Positions 8,294 to 16,018 of a stretch of DNA of 64,000 nt are shown here, piece after piece. Each line of letters starts with the position of its first letter. Positions within the stretch are counted from its first letter, which is position 1. Source of the DNA: G963662655 sp963666875 (GTDB taxonomy: Bacteria; Cloacimonadota; Cloacimonadia; Cloacimonadales; JAIOQZ01); assembly GCA_963666875.2 (NCBI GenBank), contig CAXXPU010000008.1, positions 46,178 through 110,177 of the forward strand. The letters run 5' to 3'. Under the pieces are notes generated by a model. The model had not been told where the DNA came from, made no database searches, and saw only the letters and a program-made list of their open reading frames with translations. The translations under genes and the position numbers were made by a program.

Positions 8294-8322
8294 CATATCC
8301 TGTTTCAGTCATGATTTGTCAA
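8294..8322 (-). promoter_or_regulatory. Candidate promoter of the GGGPS operon
   Basis: On the minus strand a perfect TTGACA (8317-8322) is followed after 17 nt by GATATG (8294-8299), a poor -10 box. It lies about 25 nt upstream of the GGGPS start. It depends on sigma-70-like consensus, which may not hold in this phylum. Confidence 0.35.
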
Positions 8323-8377
8323 TGTAGTTCTGATGCGAATGGAGCTCTGGTGTCACAATTCACATGGAGCGTATCTC

Positions 8378-8411
8378 TGCTGGAGCGCAGGCATCCCTGC
8401 CGGCCTCTCTA
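8378..8411 (+). repeat. REP-like repeat, left flank of the RAYT gene
   Basis: The sequence tggagcgcaggcatccctgc and the following ggcctctcta form an imperfect hairpin. It contains the stop codon of the RAYT gene (TAG, minus strand, 8409-8411). It is an inverted copy of 9028-9060. Confidence 0.75.
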
Positions 8412-8984
8412 CTTCCTACCCGCGGACGACCACGGCCATTCTCCGGCATCTCCAACAAGTTTCGCTTTAACAGGATTGTTCCGAATATAATCAATCGTCG
8501 AGTGAAAATGCTGGTCATTCCTGATATAGCGATCGAAATAATCCGACATCCAGAACTTTCCCGAACGCCCCAGAATCCGATTTGCCCTGCTTGCAATAAA
8601 CGATTTCCATGAATGAATTATTTCAGACAGAGGAAACAGATCGTTCGTCATAATCAATACATGAATATGATTTGGCATAATGCACCACTCAAGAAGCTTA
8701 TACTTCTTGTTGTGATGATAAAGAAGCGCTTGTTGAGACATTTCAGCAATTTCATCGTTATTGAATGCACAAAACCCATGGCTGGAAACATCGTACTTTT
8801 CTAGACAGTCTTCGGCCAGGCTTCCGTCGTTATTCGAACCTTTGGCCGTCCTCTCAAGCCTCCATATCTCCAACACATCATCCGGGACTGAATCGTAAAG
8901 GCGCACTGTAATAAATTGATAAACATTCGATACATCGTAATGAGGCAAATAACCTCGACTATGCCATCCTTTTCGATTTTCCAT
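8409..8984 (-). CDS. REP-associated tyrosine transposase (RAYT, Y1/HUH family)
   Basis: 191 residues. The HUH motif is 'MPNHIHVLI' (His106, His108), and downstream 'FWMSDYFDRYIRN' carries the candidate catalytic tyrosine (149 or 153). The C-terminal 'YIRNNPVKAKLV' and 'EWPWSSAG' are hallmark RAYT sequences. These single-strand endonucleases are single-copy, domesticated relatives of IS200/IS605 transposases and act on REP palindromes. Inverted REP-like copies flank the gene at 8378 and 9028, and related copies occur at 26159 and 54412, so it is probably the enzyme that spread this family. The gene is intact. Confidence 0.92.
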   Translation of the reverse strand: MENRKGWHSRGYLPHYDVSNVYQFITVRLYDSVPDDVLEIWRLERTAKGSNNDGSLAEDCLEKYDVSSHGFCAFNNDEIAEMSQQALLYHHNKKYKLLEWCIMPNHIHVLIMTNDLFPLSEIIHSWKSFIASRANRILGRSGKFWMSDYFDRYIRNDQHFHSTIDYIRNNPVKAKLVGDAGEWPWSSAGRK

Positions 8985-9027
8985 ATATTATTGATGCATT
9001 CACGCTGGATATTGTCAATAAGAAAAT

Positions 9028-9060
9028 GGGGAGCAGGCAAGGATGCCTGCGCTCCGCTAC
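9028..9060 (-). repeat. REP-like repeat, right flank of the RAYT gene
   Basis: GCAGGCA (9033-9039) pairs with TGCCTGC (9044-9050) around a 4-nt loop, followed by GCTCCGCTAC. It is inverted relative to the copy at 8378-8411 and supplies the stop codon (TAG, minus strand, 9057-9059) of the acetyltransferase gene. Confidence 0.8.
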
Positions 9061-9566
9061 ACCTCAACCCAATATTGCCTGAACAGACGTCCCTCGTGCG
9101 TCGAGGTGGTGTAGGACTTGCCGCCGTTGTTCTCGATGGTCTTCGCGGAGCCGACGTTGTCGTCGTTGCAGGTGATGAAGACGCGCTTGTAGCCCTTTTC
9201 ACGCGCGATATCGAGCATCATCTTCAGCATCAGGGTCGCGTAGCCCTTACGTCGCTCGGCTGGACGAACGCCATAGCCTATGTGCCCACCGAAGTGCTTC
9301 AGGAAGTCGTTCAGCTCGTGCCGGAAATGGATCGAACCAAGGATGCGGCCAGCGTCGTTCACCATGAAATACAGCGTCGCCGGAACCCAGCCTTCCGGGC
9401 AGGTCTCGCGCACGGTTTCGGCTTGCCACTGCCGCATAGTCTCCTCGAACGGGCAATCGCCCCTGACCAACACGGATGGAACCGTGATCTCATCCGCATC
9501 ATGCAGTTCACATATATAGTCCCTGTATTCCTTTTCGGTGATCTCGTTGAATCTGACCAGTCGCAT
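9057..9566 (-). CDS. GNAT-family N-acetyltransferase
   Basis: 169 residues with the GNAT core: 'YFMVNDAGRILGSIHFRHEL' as strands beta-2 to beta-4, the acetyl-CoA pyrophosphate loop 'GYGVRPAERRKGYAT' (Q/RxxGxG/A type) and 'KRVFITCNDDNVGSAKTIENNG' as the C-terminal strand and helix. The substrate cannot be assigned. The stop codon lies inside a REP-like repeat, so the last residues (YWVEV) may be repeat-derived. It is separated from valS by a terminator and two repeats, so it is probably transcribed alone. Confidence 0.88.
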   Translation of the reverse strand: MRLVRFNEITEKEYRDYICELHDADEITVPSVLVRGDCPFEETMRQWQAETVRETCPEGWVPATLYFMVNDAGRILGSIHFRHELNDFLKHFGGHIGYGVRPAERRKGYATLMLKMMLDIAREKGYKRVFITCNDDNVGSAKTIENNGGKSYTTSTHEGRLFRQYWVEV

Positions 9567-9589
9567 GACGGCTCCTTTATTGAGATTAG

Positions 9590-9654
9590 AGATGCGGACG
9601 GGGACGTCCGCGTTCCCGAGAGAGTTACAGACGTGGACGTCTGTGTACCCAGGT
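9590..9654 (-). repeat. Two REP-like palindromes of the 'acgtcc/acgtct' family
   Basis: GCGGAC...GTCCGC (9594-9611) is followed by the near-perfect hairpin ACAGACGT-GG-ACGTCTGT (9627-9644) and the conserved tail GTACCCAGG. The second unit matches 54485-54502 and the first matches the inverse copy at 32630-32652. Confidence 0.8.
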
Positions 9655-9656
9655 AG

Positions 9657-9684
9657 AGAAAAGGGGAGAACCTTCGCTCTCCCC
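9657..9684 (-). terminator. Rho-independent terminator of valS
   Basis: On the minus strand GGGGAGA (complement of 9678-9684) pairs with TCTCCCC (complement of 9663-9669) around an 8-nt loop and is followed by TTTTCTC. It lies about 22 nt after the valS stop. Confidence 0.8.
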
Positions 9685-9706
9685 TGTATATATCTTTCGA
9701 CTATGT

Positions 9707-12355
9707 CTATCGCAAATCGTCGAGGAGCATCCGCGTCTTGTCGAGCGTGACCTTGACCTCGTCATACTTCTCGCGCTCTTTATCGACCACCTCCTTGGGC
9801 GCGCGGGAGGTAAACTTCTCGTTGTTCAGCTTACCCTCGATGCGCTTCAGATCTTGCGCGAGTTTCTGCTCCTGCTTTTCGAGCCGCGCGATCTCGCCTT
9901 CGATATCCACCAAACCGGTCAGCGGTAGATAGATTTCGATGTCGGTGACAACGTCCGCGAGCGACGGCTTCGGTCTCTCCACGTCGGTACCGATTGTAAG
10001 GTTCTCGACCTTGGCCAGCTTGGTGAAATATGCGAGGTTGTCCTCGACGATCACCGTCTGGTCATGCCGCGTGACCTTCATCGAGACATCCACCATCTTG
10101 CCCGGCGAGATGCCCATCTGCTTGCGCAGGTTGCGGATACAGCTTATGCAATCCTGCACGAGTTGCATCTCCGCATCCGACAGATGATCGATACGCTTCT
10201 CGTCGACTTCAGGATACTTCGCGATGATGAGCGCTTCTTCTTCCAGCGGTAGCATCGATTTCAAACTCTGCCATATCTCTTCGGTGATGAACGGCATCAA
10301 GGGATGCAACAGCCGCATGGACTGCTCCAGCACGTGCAGCAGGATGTATTTCGCGGTGCGTTGTGCCTTCGGGTTGTCGTCGCTGTAGATGCGATCCTTG
10401 CTGAGCTCGAGATACCACGAGCAGAACTCCTTCCAGATAAATTCCTGGATGAGCTGCGCGGCGTCGTTGAACCGCACGGCCTCGAAGTGTTCGCGCGCAA
10501 GCCTGGTCACCTCGCTGAGGCGCGAGAGAATCCAGCGGTCGGCGAGCTCCAGTTCGAGTTCGTCCTTATTGGGCATCCCGTCGATCTTCTCCACGCCCAT
10601 CATGATGAAGCGGTAGGCGTTCCATATCTTGTTGGCAAAGTTGCGCCCGTTCTCGAGCACGCCCTCGGAGAAATAGCTGTCCTGACCACGCGGCGTGTTG
10701 AAAATCATGCTGAACCGAAGCGCGTCGGCGCCGTATTCCGCGATAAGGTCGATCGGATCGGGCGAATTGCCCAGCGACTTGCTCATCTTGCGACCCTGCT
10801 CGTCCAGGACCATCCCGTGCAGAAACACGGTGTCGAACGGTATCTTGCCCGTGAATTCCAGCGTGGACATGATCATGCGCGCCACCCAGAGGTAGATGAT
10901 TCCGGGTGCGGTGACCAGCAGGTTGGTCGGCAGGAAATATTCGAGGTCTTCGGTCTTCTCGGGCCAGCCCATTGTCGAGAAGGGCCAGAGCCACGACGAG
11001 AACCAGGTGTCGAGCACGTCTTCGTCCTGACGCAGTTTATCGCTGCCGCACTTCGGGCAGGTGGTTGGGTCTTCTTCCGAGACGATCATCTCGCCGCATT
11101 CGCAGTACCAGGCCGGGATGCGGTGGCCCCACCATATCTGGCGCGAGATGCACCAGTCGCGGATGTTCTCCATCCAGTGCAGATAGACCTTCGTCCAGCG
11201 CTCGGGGATGAATCTCACCTCACCTTTGTTCACTACATCGATGGCGGGTTCGGCGAGCGGTTGCATGCGCACGAACCACTGATCGGACAGGTAGGGCTCA
11301 ATGACAGTGTTGCAGCGGTAGCAGTGTCCCACCGCGTGCTGGTGATCCTCGATCTTGGCGAGCAGACGCTGCTGTTGAAGCTGCTCGACGATCATCCTGC
11401 GGCATTCGAAGCGATCCTTGCCCACAAACACCGGGCCCGCGTTCTCGTTCATGATGCCGTGGTCATCCATCACCAGGATCGGCTCCAGACCGTGCCGCTG
11501 ACCCATCAGGAAGTCGTTCGGGTCGTGCGCCGGGGTGATCTTCACGCAGCCGGTGCCGAACGTCATATCGACGTACTCGTCGGCGATGATGGGAATCTCG
11601 CGTCCGATGAACGGCAGAATGACCGTCTGACCGATCTTGTCCTTGTAGCGCTCGTCGTTCGGGTTCACCGCCACGGCGACGTCGCCCAGCATGGTTTCGG
11701 GGCGCGTGGTAGCCACGGTCACGAAGTCGCTGCCGTCGCTGAACGGATAGCAGAGGTGCCACAGTTTGCCGGTCTCGTCCTCGTGCTCCACCTCGTCGTT
11801 GGAGAGCGCGGTGTTGCAGCGCGGACACCAGTTGATGATGTAGTTGCCCTTGTAGATCAAATCCTTCTCGTAGAGGTGCACGAACACCTTCCGGACGGCC
11901 TTCGAAAGCACGTCGTCCATGGTATAGCGTTCGCGGGACCAGTCGCAGGAGGCACCGAGCTGTTTGAGCTGCTCGATGATGCGTCCGCCCTTCTGCTCCT
12001 TCCATTCCCAGATGCGTTCCACGAGCTTTTCGCGGCCCACGTCGAACCGTGTCTTGCCCTCTTTGGCGAGTTCTTTCTCGACCACGTTCTGGGTGGCGAT
12101 GCCGGCGTGATCCACACCGGGCAGCCAGAGGGTCGGACGTCCCGTCATCCGCTGATAGCGCACCATCACGTCCTGATAGGTGTTGTTGAGCACGTGGCCC
12201 ATGTGCAGGATGCCGGTCACGTTCGGTGGCGGGATCAGGATAGTGTAAGGCTTCTTGTCCGGATCGATCCGCGGCGTGAACATGCCGTGATCCATCCAGT
12301 ATTTATACCACTTTTTCTCTTTGGTCTGAGGCTGATATATCTTGTCGATTTCCAT
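9707..12355 (-). CDS. valS: Valyl-tRNA synthetase
   Basis: 882 residues, full length for the family. The class I signature appears as 'HMGH' (51-54) after 'PPPNVTGIL', and KMSKS is at about 522-526. The editing (CP1) domain carries 'TTRPETMLGDVAVAVNP'. A zinc-type module 'CECGEMIVSEEDPTTCPKCG' lies near 420-440, and the C-terminal coiled coil (GEIARLEKQEQKLAQDLKRIE) is the valyl-specific tRNA-binding arm. It charges tRNA-Val in the cytoplasm. A 6-bp hairpin lies in the leader at 12374-12389, just before the ribosome-binding site, and an intrinsic terminator follows. The gene is transcribed alone. Confidence 0.98.
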   Translation of the reverse strand: MEIDKIYQPQTKEKKWYKYWMDHGMFTPRIDPDKKPYTILIPPPNVTGILHMGHVLNNTYQDVMVRYQRMTGRPTLWLPGVDHAGIATQNVVEKELAKEGKTRFDVGREKLVERIWEWKEQKGGRIIEQLKQLGASCDWSRERYTMDDVLSKAVRKVFVHLYEKDLIYKGNYIINWCPRCNTALSNDEVEHEDETGKLWHLCYPFSDGSDFVTVATTRPETMLGDVAVAVNPNDERYKDKIGQTVILPFIGREIPIIADEYVDMTFGTGCVKITPAHDPNDFLMGQRHGLEPILVMDDHGIMNENAGPVFVGKDRFECRRMIVEQLQQQRLLAKIEDHQHAVGHCYRCNTVIEPYLSDQWFVRMQPLAEPAIDVVNKGEVRFIPERWTKVYLHWMENIRDWCISRQIWWGHRIPAWYCECGEMIVSEEDPTTCPKCGSDKLRQDEDVLDTWFSSWLWPFSTMGWPEKTEDLEYFLPTNLLVTAPGIIYLWVARMIMSTLEFTGKIPFDTVFLHGMVLDEQGRKMSKSLGNSPDPIDLIAEYGADALRFSMIFNTPRGQDSYFSEGVLENGRNFANKIWNAYRFIMMGVEKIDGMPNKDELELELADRWILSRLSEVTRLAREHFEAVRFNDAAQLIQEFIWKEFCSWYLELSKDRIYSDDNPKAQRTAKYILLHVLEQSMRLLHPLMPFITEEIWQSLKSMLPLEEEALIIAKYPEVDEKRIDHLSDAEMQLVQDCISCIRNLRKQMGISPGKMVDVSMKVTRHDQTVIVEDNLAYFTKLAKVENLTIGTDVERPKPSLADVVTDIEIYLPLTGLVDIEGEIARLEKQEQKLAQDLKRIEGKLNNEKFTSRAPKEVVDKEREKYDEVKVTLDKTRMLLDDLR

Positions 12356-12373
12356 CGCTTACTCCTTTGTATG

Positions 12374-12389
12374 CCAATGATTACATTGG
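12374..12389 (-). promoter_or_regulatory. Leader hairpin before valS
   Basis: CCAATG-ATTA-CATTGG is a perfect 6-bp stem. On the minus strand it ends a few bases before the AAAGGAG ribosome-binding site of valS. It could modulate initiation. There is no room or sequence for a full T-box leader. Confidence 0.35.
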
Positions 12390-12409
12390 TTTGTTGAGGT
12401 CAATGTTTT

Positions 12410-12753
12410 TCTAACTCTCCCCAAACCCCTCTCTTTGCCAAAGCGAGGGGCTTAAAGAACGACCAGCTTCGATTGCGTGTTCCCTCGCCCATCGCTGTTG
12501 TCATCCCGAGTAGCATCCGTGTCACCCTGAGCGGAGTCGAAGGGGCGGATGCGTATCGAGGGACAGGGTGAGGGCTCTCTAAATTCCAACTTCCGATTGT
12601 GTCGAGCCTGCGAGACTCATCTGAATGTTGGAATTACTCTCTTTTAAACATTCAGCTCCACTTCGTTCCTCTGGTATTTGCAAGCAAATACTACGAGACC
12701 TCGTTTCACTCGGACATTCAGAAGTTTGAAAGGGTGAGGGTTTCTCTAATTGT
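12410..12753. repeat. Composite block of dispersed repeats between valS and the Nudix gene
   Basis: There is no gene here. 12417-12452 holds a 'cccctctctttg...' unit related to 26323-26360. 12515-12575 contains a 'ccctgagcggagtcgaagg' unit partly shared with 32519-32570. 12582-12637 is a 'ttccaacttccgattgtg...gaatgttggaa' palindrome found again at 16680-16738 and 50341-50460. 12640-12735 contains further 'acattcag' pieces around a ATTTGCAAGCAAAT palindrome. Confidence 0.7.
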
Positions 12754-13284
12754 TTACGCCAGACCTTTGATCGACAGCGCTTTCTGGATGAAATGGCGGT
12801 GCGATGCAAAGCAGATCGGCGGTAGCTCCGGGAGCGGGACGAAACTGGCTTCTGCAGCGTCATCCCCTGCAAGAAGCCGACCTCCCTCGACCTTCATCAG
12901 AAAGCCGAACGAAATAATGCTCTGGTAGATTGGCGATGTCCCCACGAAGTAGTCCAGAAGTTGCTCGTTGCGCCCGATCAGACCGGTCTCCTCCTCGAGC
13001 TCGCGCACGGAAGTCTCCTCCGGCGTCTGGTCGATCTCGACGTAGCCGCTGGGAAGCGCCCACTCACCCGCCTTGGGCTCGTTGGTTCGCAGGATCACCA
13101 GCAGCCGGTCCTGTTCGTCGAACACCACGCACGCCGCCGCCGGCACCGGGTTCTTGTAATAGACCCAGCCGCAGCGCTTGCAGTGCGGACGCTCGCGCCC
13201 TTCGTGATCCGCCCGTATTTCGAGCTCGCCACCGCACCGGACACAGTAATTGATGCCTTCGTAGGTTGCTTTCATCGTTTCCAT
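12754..13284 (-). CDS. Nudix hydrolase with N-terminal zinc ribbon
   Basis: About 176 residues from the ATG at 13284; an ATG at 13275 or an upstream GTG at 13332 is also possible. An N-terminal zinc ribbon (CVRCG...CKRCG) precedes the Nudix domain, as in NADH-pyrophosphatase-like and ADP-ribose hydrolase subgroups. The Nudix box reads G-YVEID-Q-TPEETSV-REL-EEETGL. The first conserved Glu is replaced by Gln, while the metal-binding REL.EE core is intact, so activity is likely but specificity is unknown. The gene stands alone, flanked downstream by a repeat block and upstream by the AT-rich insert. Confidence 0.85.
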   Translation of the reverse strand: METMKATYEGINYCVRCGGELEIRADHEGRERPHCKRCGWVYYKNPVPAAACVVFDEQDRLLVILRTNEPKAGEWALPSGYVEIDQTPEETSVRELEEETGLIGRNEQLLDYFVGTSPIYQSIISFGFLMKVEGGRLLAGDDAAEASFVPLPELPPICFASHRHFIQKALSIKGLA

Positions 13285-13498
13285 GGGCAAATAGCGTAAG
13301 GATGGGTGGATTTTGTCAAGGGGGAAAATCACGAAAATCCTGAATAAGATTATAGCACTTTGAAATTATTCTCTTGACGTACTTTATCTCTTTTACCAAA
13401 GCTTGAATACGATAAGATACGAGTAACCAATGTCAGCAGTCCATTGAATATATATGGTTCGGAACTGGTTCATGCAAGAAGTGTTAAGGAGAAAGCAT

Positions 13499-14095
13499 AT
13501 GATCAATTTTCTACGAATATCGAATCAGATTGACCCTGACACCCAAACTACTCTTCGTGAACTTTATCGATCATATGTTGACGACGAGCATGTCATGATC
13601 AACTCTATTTACAAATCCCTCAATTTCTACTCTGGGTTATGCACATCAATAATTGCTGGTTCTTTTTATGTTCTACTCGCCCATGAAAACAACAATCTCT
13701 CACCAATAATTGTTATTTCGGCAGGGATATTAATTTTTTTCATCGCATCTACTGGGTATAAATCATGTCGATCAAATTACAAACGACAATTAGAATCTAT
13801 TGTGAAGAGATTTAAAATCGAAGCTTTGCTTAACCTCGACAAGAGACCATATATCCATAAGAAATACTACGTCCGTGAAGGCTTATTACTCAAGAGGTAT
13901 GAGGATACAAACAAGAGCTATGATACATCGAGTGAATTTGTAAGCGATAAGATGAATGCTGGCTTTGTCAGCATTGCAAGAAATCTCTTTATTGCCTATA
14001 AAGTTGTTGGGCTCCTCATCGCAGCAATTGGATTATTCCAAATAGTATTTCCAATACTCCCCAAGGCTATCAACTTTATATCTATCGTATTTTAA
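13499..14095 (+). CDS. Hypothetical membrane protein (198 aa) in AT-rich insert
   Basis: The ATG at 13499 has TAAGGAG 8 nt upstream, better than an in-frame ATG at 13454. The product is predicted cytosolic at the N-terminus, with a helical 'TLRELYRSYVDDEHVMINSIYKS' followed by two close transmembrane helices (about 47-66 and 70-88), a basic loop region, and a third hydrophobic span near 165-190. The two-helix hairpin after a short helical domain recalls 2TM effector-type proteins (SLATT-like), but no diagnostic motif supports this. Codon use is visibly AT-richer than in the neighbours, pointing to horizontal acquisition. Probably functionally linked to 14223-14903. Confidence 0.7.
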   Translation: MINFLRISNQIDPDTQTTLRELYRSYVDDEHVMINSIYKSLNFYSGLCTSIIAGSFYVLLAHENNNLSPIIVISAGILIFFIASTGYKSCRSNYKRQLESIVKRFKIEALLNLDKRPYIHKKYYVREGLLLKRYEDTNKSYDTSSEFVSDKMNAGFVSIARNLFIAYKVVGLLIAAIGLFQIVFPILPKAINFISIVF

Positions 14096-14222
14096 ATTCG
14101 CTACACACACATATACTCGCCAGCCATCTCCACGAAATCTACTACCGCAAACAGAAATTCTTGACAGTGCATTAGTCAATATAAATGTTTAGCGAAAGTG
14201 TTTTCGAACTTCCGGGGGACGC

Positions 14223-14903
14223 GTGAAGAAATACCTTACAATCACTGATTTTTATGCCGGATTATTACCTGGCACTATTGTATTATTCATTCTTTTCTGT
14301 ATATTCACACGGAATGAACAAAGTACCATTGCTGTTGTGAATACATTGCTTCTGCGAATCTCTTCTAATCCGTATGTCCTGATCTTCCTCATCCCAAGCG
14401 CGTATATTCTCGGAAATCTAGTATCCGCCATTAGAATAGATTTCGCAGAAAGTGTATTCCTGTTTCGTAATTGGAAAGACAATTTTCCATACCGCAACGA
14501 ATTAAGAAAAGGCAGAATAGCATTTATTAAGTTAAACAGAAAAGAAATGCAGAGAATGAATATCCCAAAACTTCCCCAATCCATTCATAAACATTTTTTC
14601 CATGCTTGGACAGACTATGTTTGTGCATGCAATATTGTACTATTTGAACGGTGGAAAGCAGAAGAAGTCAGAGTCAGATTTTCTGCGGGAATGATATGGG
14701 TAAGTATCTGTGGTCTAATTGCTTCTGGGGTTTTCAAATATCAAGGTCGAGAGACACTTCTGTTGGAGCACATTATAGTGTCAGCCATTATATATATGTT
14801 TTATGGTCTTCACCTGATTCGCGTTAGGCATCGAGAAGCCTCTATCCTTTACCTTTCATATCTCACATGCCGTTACCATAAGTTGTTAACCGTAAAAGAA
14901 TAA
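14223..14903 (+). CDS. Hypothetical membrane protein (226 aa) in AT-rich insert
   Basis: Starts MKKYLTITDFYAGLLPGTIV, with hydrophobic spans at about 12-30, 48-70, 155-172 and 180-200 separated by a long charged loop (about 85-150). The opening 'TITDFYAGLLPG' resembles uncharacterised membrane proteins in variable genomic islands, but I cannot name a family. A weak GGGGGA-type ribosome-binding site precedes the ATG. The base composition is as AT-rich as the preceding gene. The 3' end overlaps the convergent ribD 3' end by 31 nt, showing that the insert abuts ribD directly. Confidence 0.7.
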   Translation: MKKYLTITDFYAGLLPGTIVLFILFCIFTRNEQSTIAVVNTLLLRISSNPYVLIFLIPSAYILGNLVSAIRIDFAESVFLFRNWKDNFPYRNELRKGRIAFIKLNRKEMQRMNIPKLPQSIHKHFFHAWTDYVCACNIVLFERWKAEEVRVRFSAGMIWVSICGLIASGVFKYQGRETLLLEHIIVSAIIYMFYGLHLIRVRHREASILYLSYLTCRYHKLLTVKE

Positions 14904-15973
14904 CAGAAAAGCATTTTCTCATTTCTTTTCATCTCCACCACCACATCCTCCCCCACCATCTCCATCTTCTCCACGGTCCAGCGTTTGGCGCTTGAGATCG
15001 TGGTTGCGAGGGGGCTTTGGATGAAGGTATGCGGTCCACCGAGCAGGGTGTTGCCGTAGAAGATGACGATGCGGTCGCAGAGGTCTTGCTGGAGCAGGGC
15101 GGTGACGAGCGTGGGGCCGGCCTCCACCATCACCATCATGATGCCGCGCTCGTAGAGGGTAGAAAATACGTCTTGCAGCGATTTGTGCGGGATAGGCTCG
15201 ACCGCGGTGCCGGAAAAAGTGTTCGGCGTGCCCGGATCGGTGAAAATCCAGGTGGGTTGCGTGGCTGCGGTGGTGATAATCCGGGATTCGCGGGGCGTTC
15301 GGAGTCTGCGGTCGAGGATAGCGCGCACGGGCGTTCCGCAGTCGCCGTCGAGCCGCACGTTGAGCATGGGATCGTCCGCGAGCACGGTGCCGATGCCGGT
15401 GAGGATGCAGTCGGAGCGGTTGCGCATTTGGTGTACGAGCTTGCGTGACTCCTCGCCGGTGATCCAGCGGGAAGAACCGTCCTGCGCGGCGATGCGTCCG
15501 TCCAGCGATGCGGCGATTTTCAGGGTGATGTACGGTCGTTTGCGTTCGGAGGAGACCAGATACGGTCGGAGCTGTCTGCGGATCGCGTCCCGCATGAGGC
15601 CGGTTGTGACCTCGATGCCTTCCTTGCGCAGGATGTCGCCGGAAATGTCGCAAACTTTCGGATTCGGGTCTTCGATGCCGATGAAGACGCGCTTGATGCC
15701 GGCCTTGATGATGGCGTCGGTGCAGGGCGGCGTTCTGCCCCAGTGGCAGCAGGGTTCGAGCGTGACGTACAGGTCCGCGCCACGAGCCTTCCTACCCGCC
15801 CCTTTCAGCGCGACCACCTCCGCGTGATCCTGTCCGCACGGCTGGGTGTGTCCCTCGCCGATGATTTTGTCATTCTTTACGATCACCGCGCCCACAAACG
15901 GGTTGGGCGATGTCCGGCCGATTGCTTGTTCCGCCAGATCCATGGCGCGTTGCATGTAGTCGTTGTGCTGCAT
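14873..15973 (-). CDS. ribD: Bifunctional riboflavin biosynthesis deaminase/reductase RibD
   Basis: 366 residues. The N-terminal deaminase domain has 'DHAEVVAL' and 'LEPCCHWGRTPPC' (zinc His and two Cys). The reductase domain from about 150 has 'PYITLKIAASLDGRIA', 'TGIGTVLADDPMLNVR' and 'MMVMVEAGPTLVTALL'. It converts the GTP-derived pyrimidine to the reduced, deaminated intermediate of riboflavin synthesis. The last about 16 residues (NEKMLFCYSFTVNNLW) are encoded by AT-rich sequence shared with the convergent insert gene, so the native C-terminus appears to have been replaced at the insertion junction. No other rib gene or FMN riboswitch is near; queC is 28 nt upstream. Confidence 0.95.
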   Translation of the reverse strand: MQHNDYMQRAMDLAEQAIGRTSPNPFVGAVIVKNDKIIGEGHTQPCGQDHAEVVALKGAGRKARGADLYVTLEPCCHWGRTPPCTDAIIKAGIKRVFIGIEDPNPKVCDISGDILRKEGIEVTTGLMRDAIRRQLRPYLVSSERKRPYITLKIAASLDGRIAAQDGSSRWITGEESRKLVHQMRNRSDCILTGIGTVLADDPMLNVRLDGDCGTPVRAILDRRLRTPRESRIITTAATQPTWIFTDPGTPNTFSGTAVEPIPHKSLQDVFSTLYERGIMMVMVEAGPTLVTALLQQDLCDRIVIFYGNTLLGGPHTFIQSPLATTISSAKRWTVEKMEMVGEDVVVEMKRNEKMLFCYSFTVNNLW

Positions 15974-16018
15974 TGGAGAAACCCCCTTTTAGTCCCCCTT
16001 ATCAGGGGGATGAATATG
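15974..16018 (-). repeat. Palindromic repeat of the 'cccccttatcaggggg' family
   Basis: The stem CCCCCTTATCAGGGGG and its flanks resemble the two arms of the long inverted repeat at 21744-21875. The queC stop codon (TGA, minus strand, 16002-16004) is inside the palindrome. Confidence 0.7.

Noticed and set aside
8378..9060. Complete insertion sequence
   Set aside because: The transposase is of the RAYT type, which is normally not self-mobile, and no target-site duplication is visible.
10304..12397. A 697-codon open frame on the plus strand antisense to valS
   Set aside because: valS is unmistakable on the other strand; the antisense frame is low-complexity (His, Val, Arg, Leu rich) and arises from codon bias in high-GC DNA.
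12356..12410. T-box leader for valS
   Set aside because: Only a 6-bp hairpin is present, with no T-box sequence or specifier loop.
15974..16001. FMN riboswitch before ribD, preQ1 riboswitch before queC, TPP riboswitch before the thiB-like gene
   Set aside because: The spacers are too short or filled with dispersed repeats; none of the conserved riboswitch cores was found.
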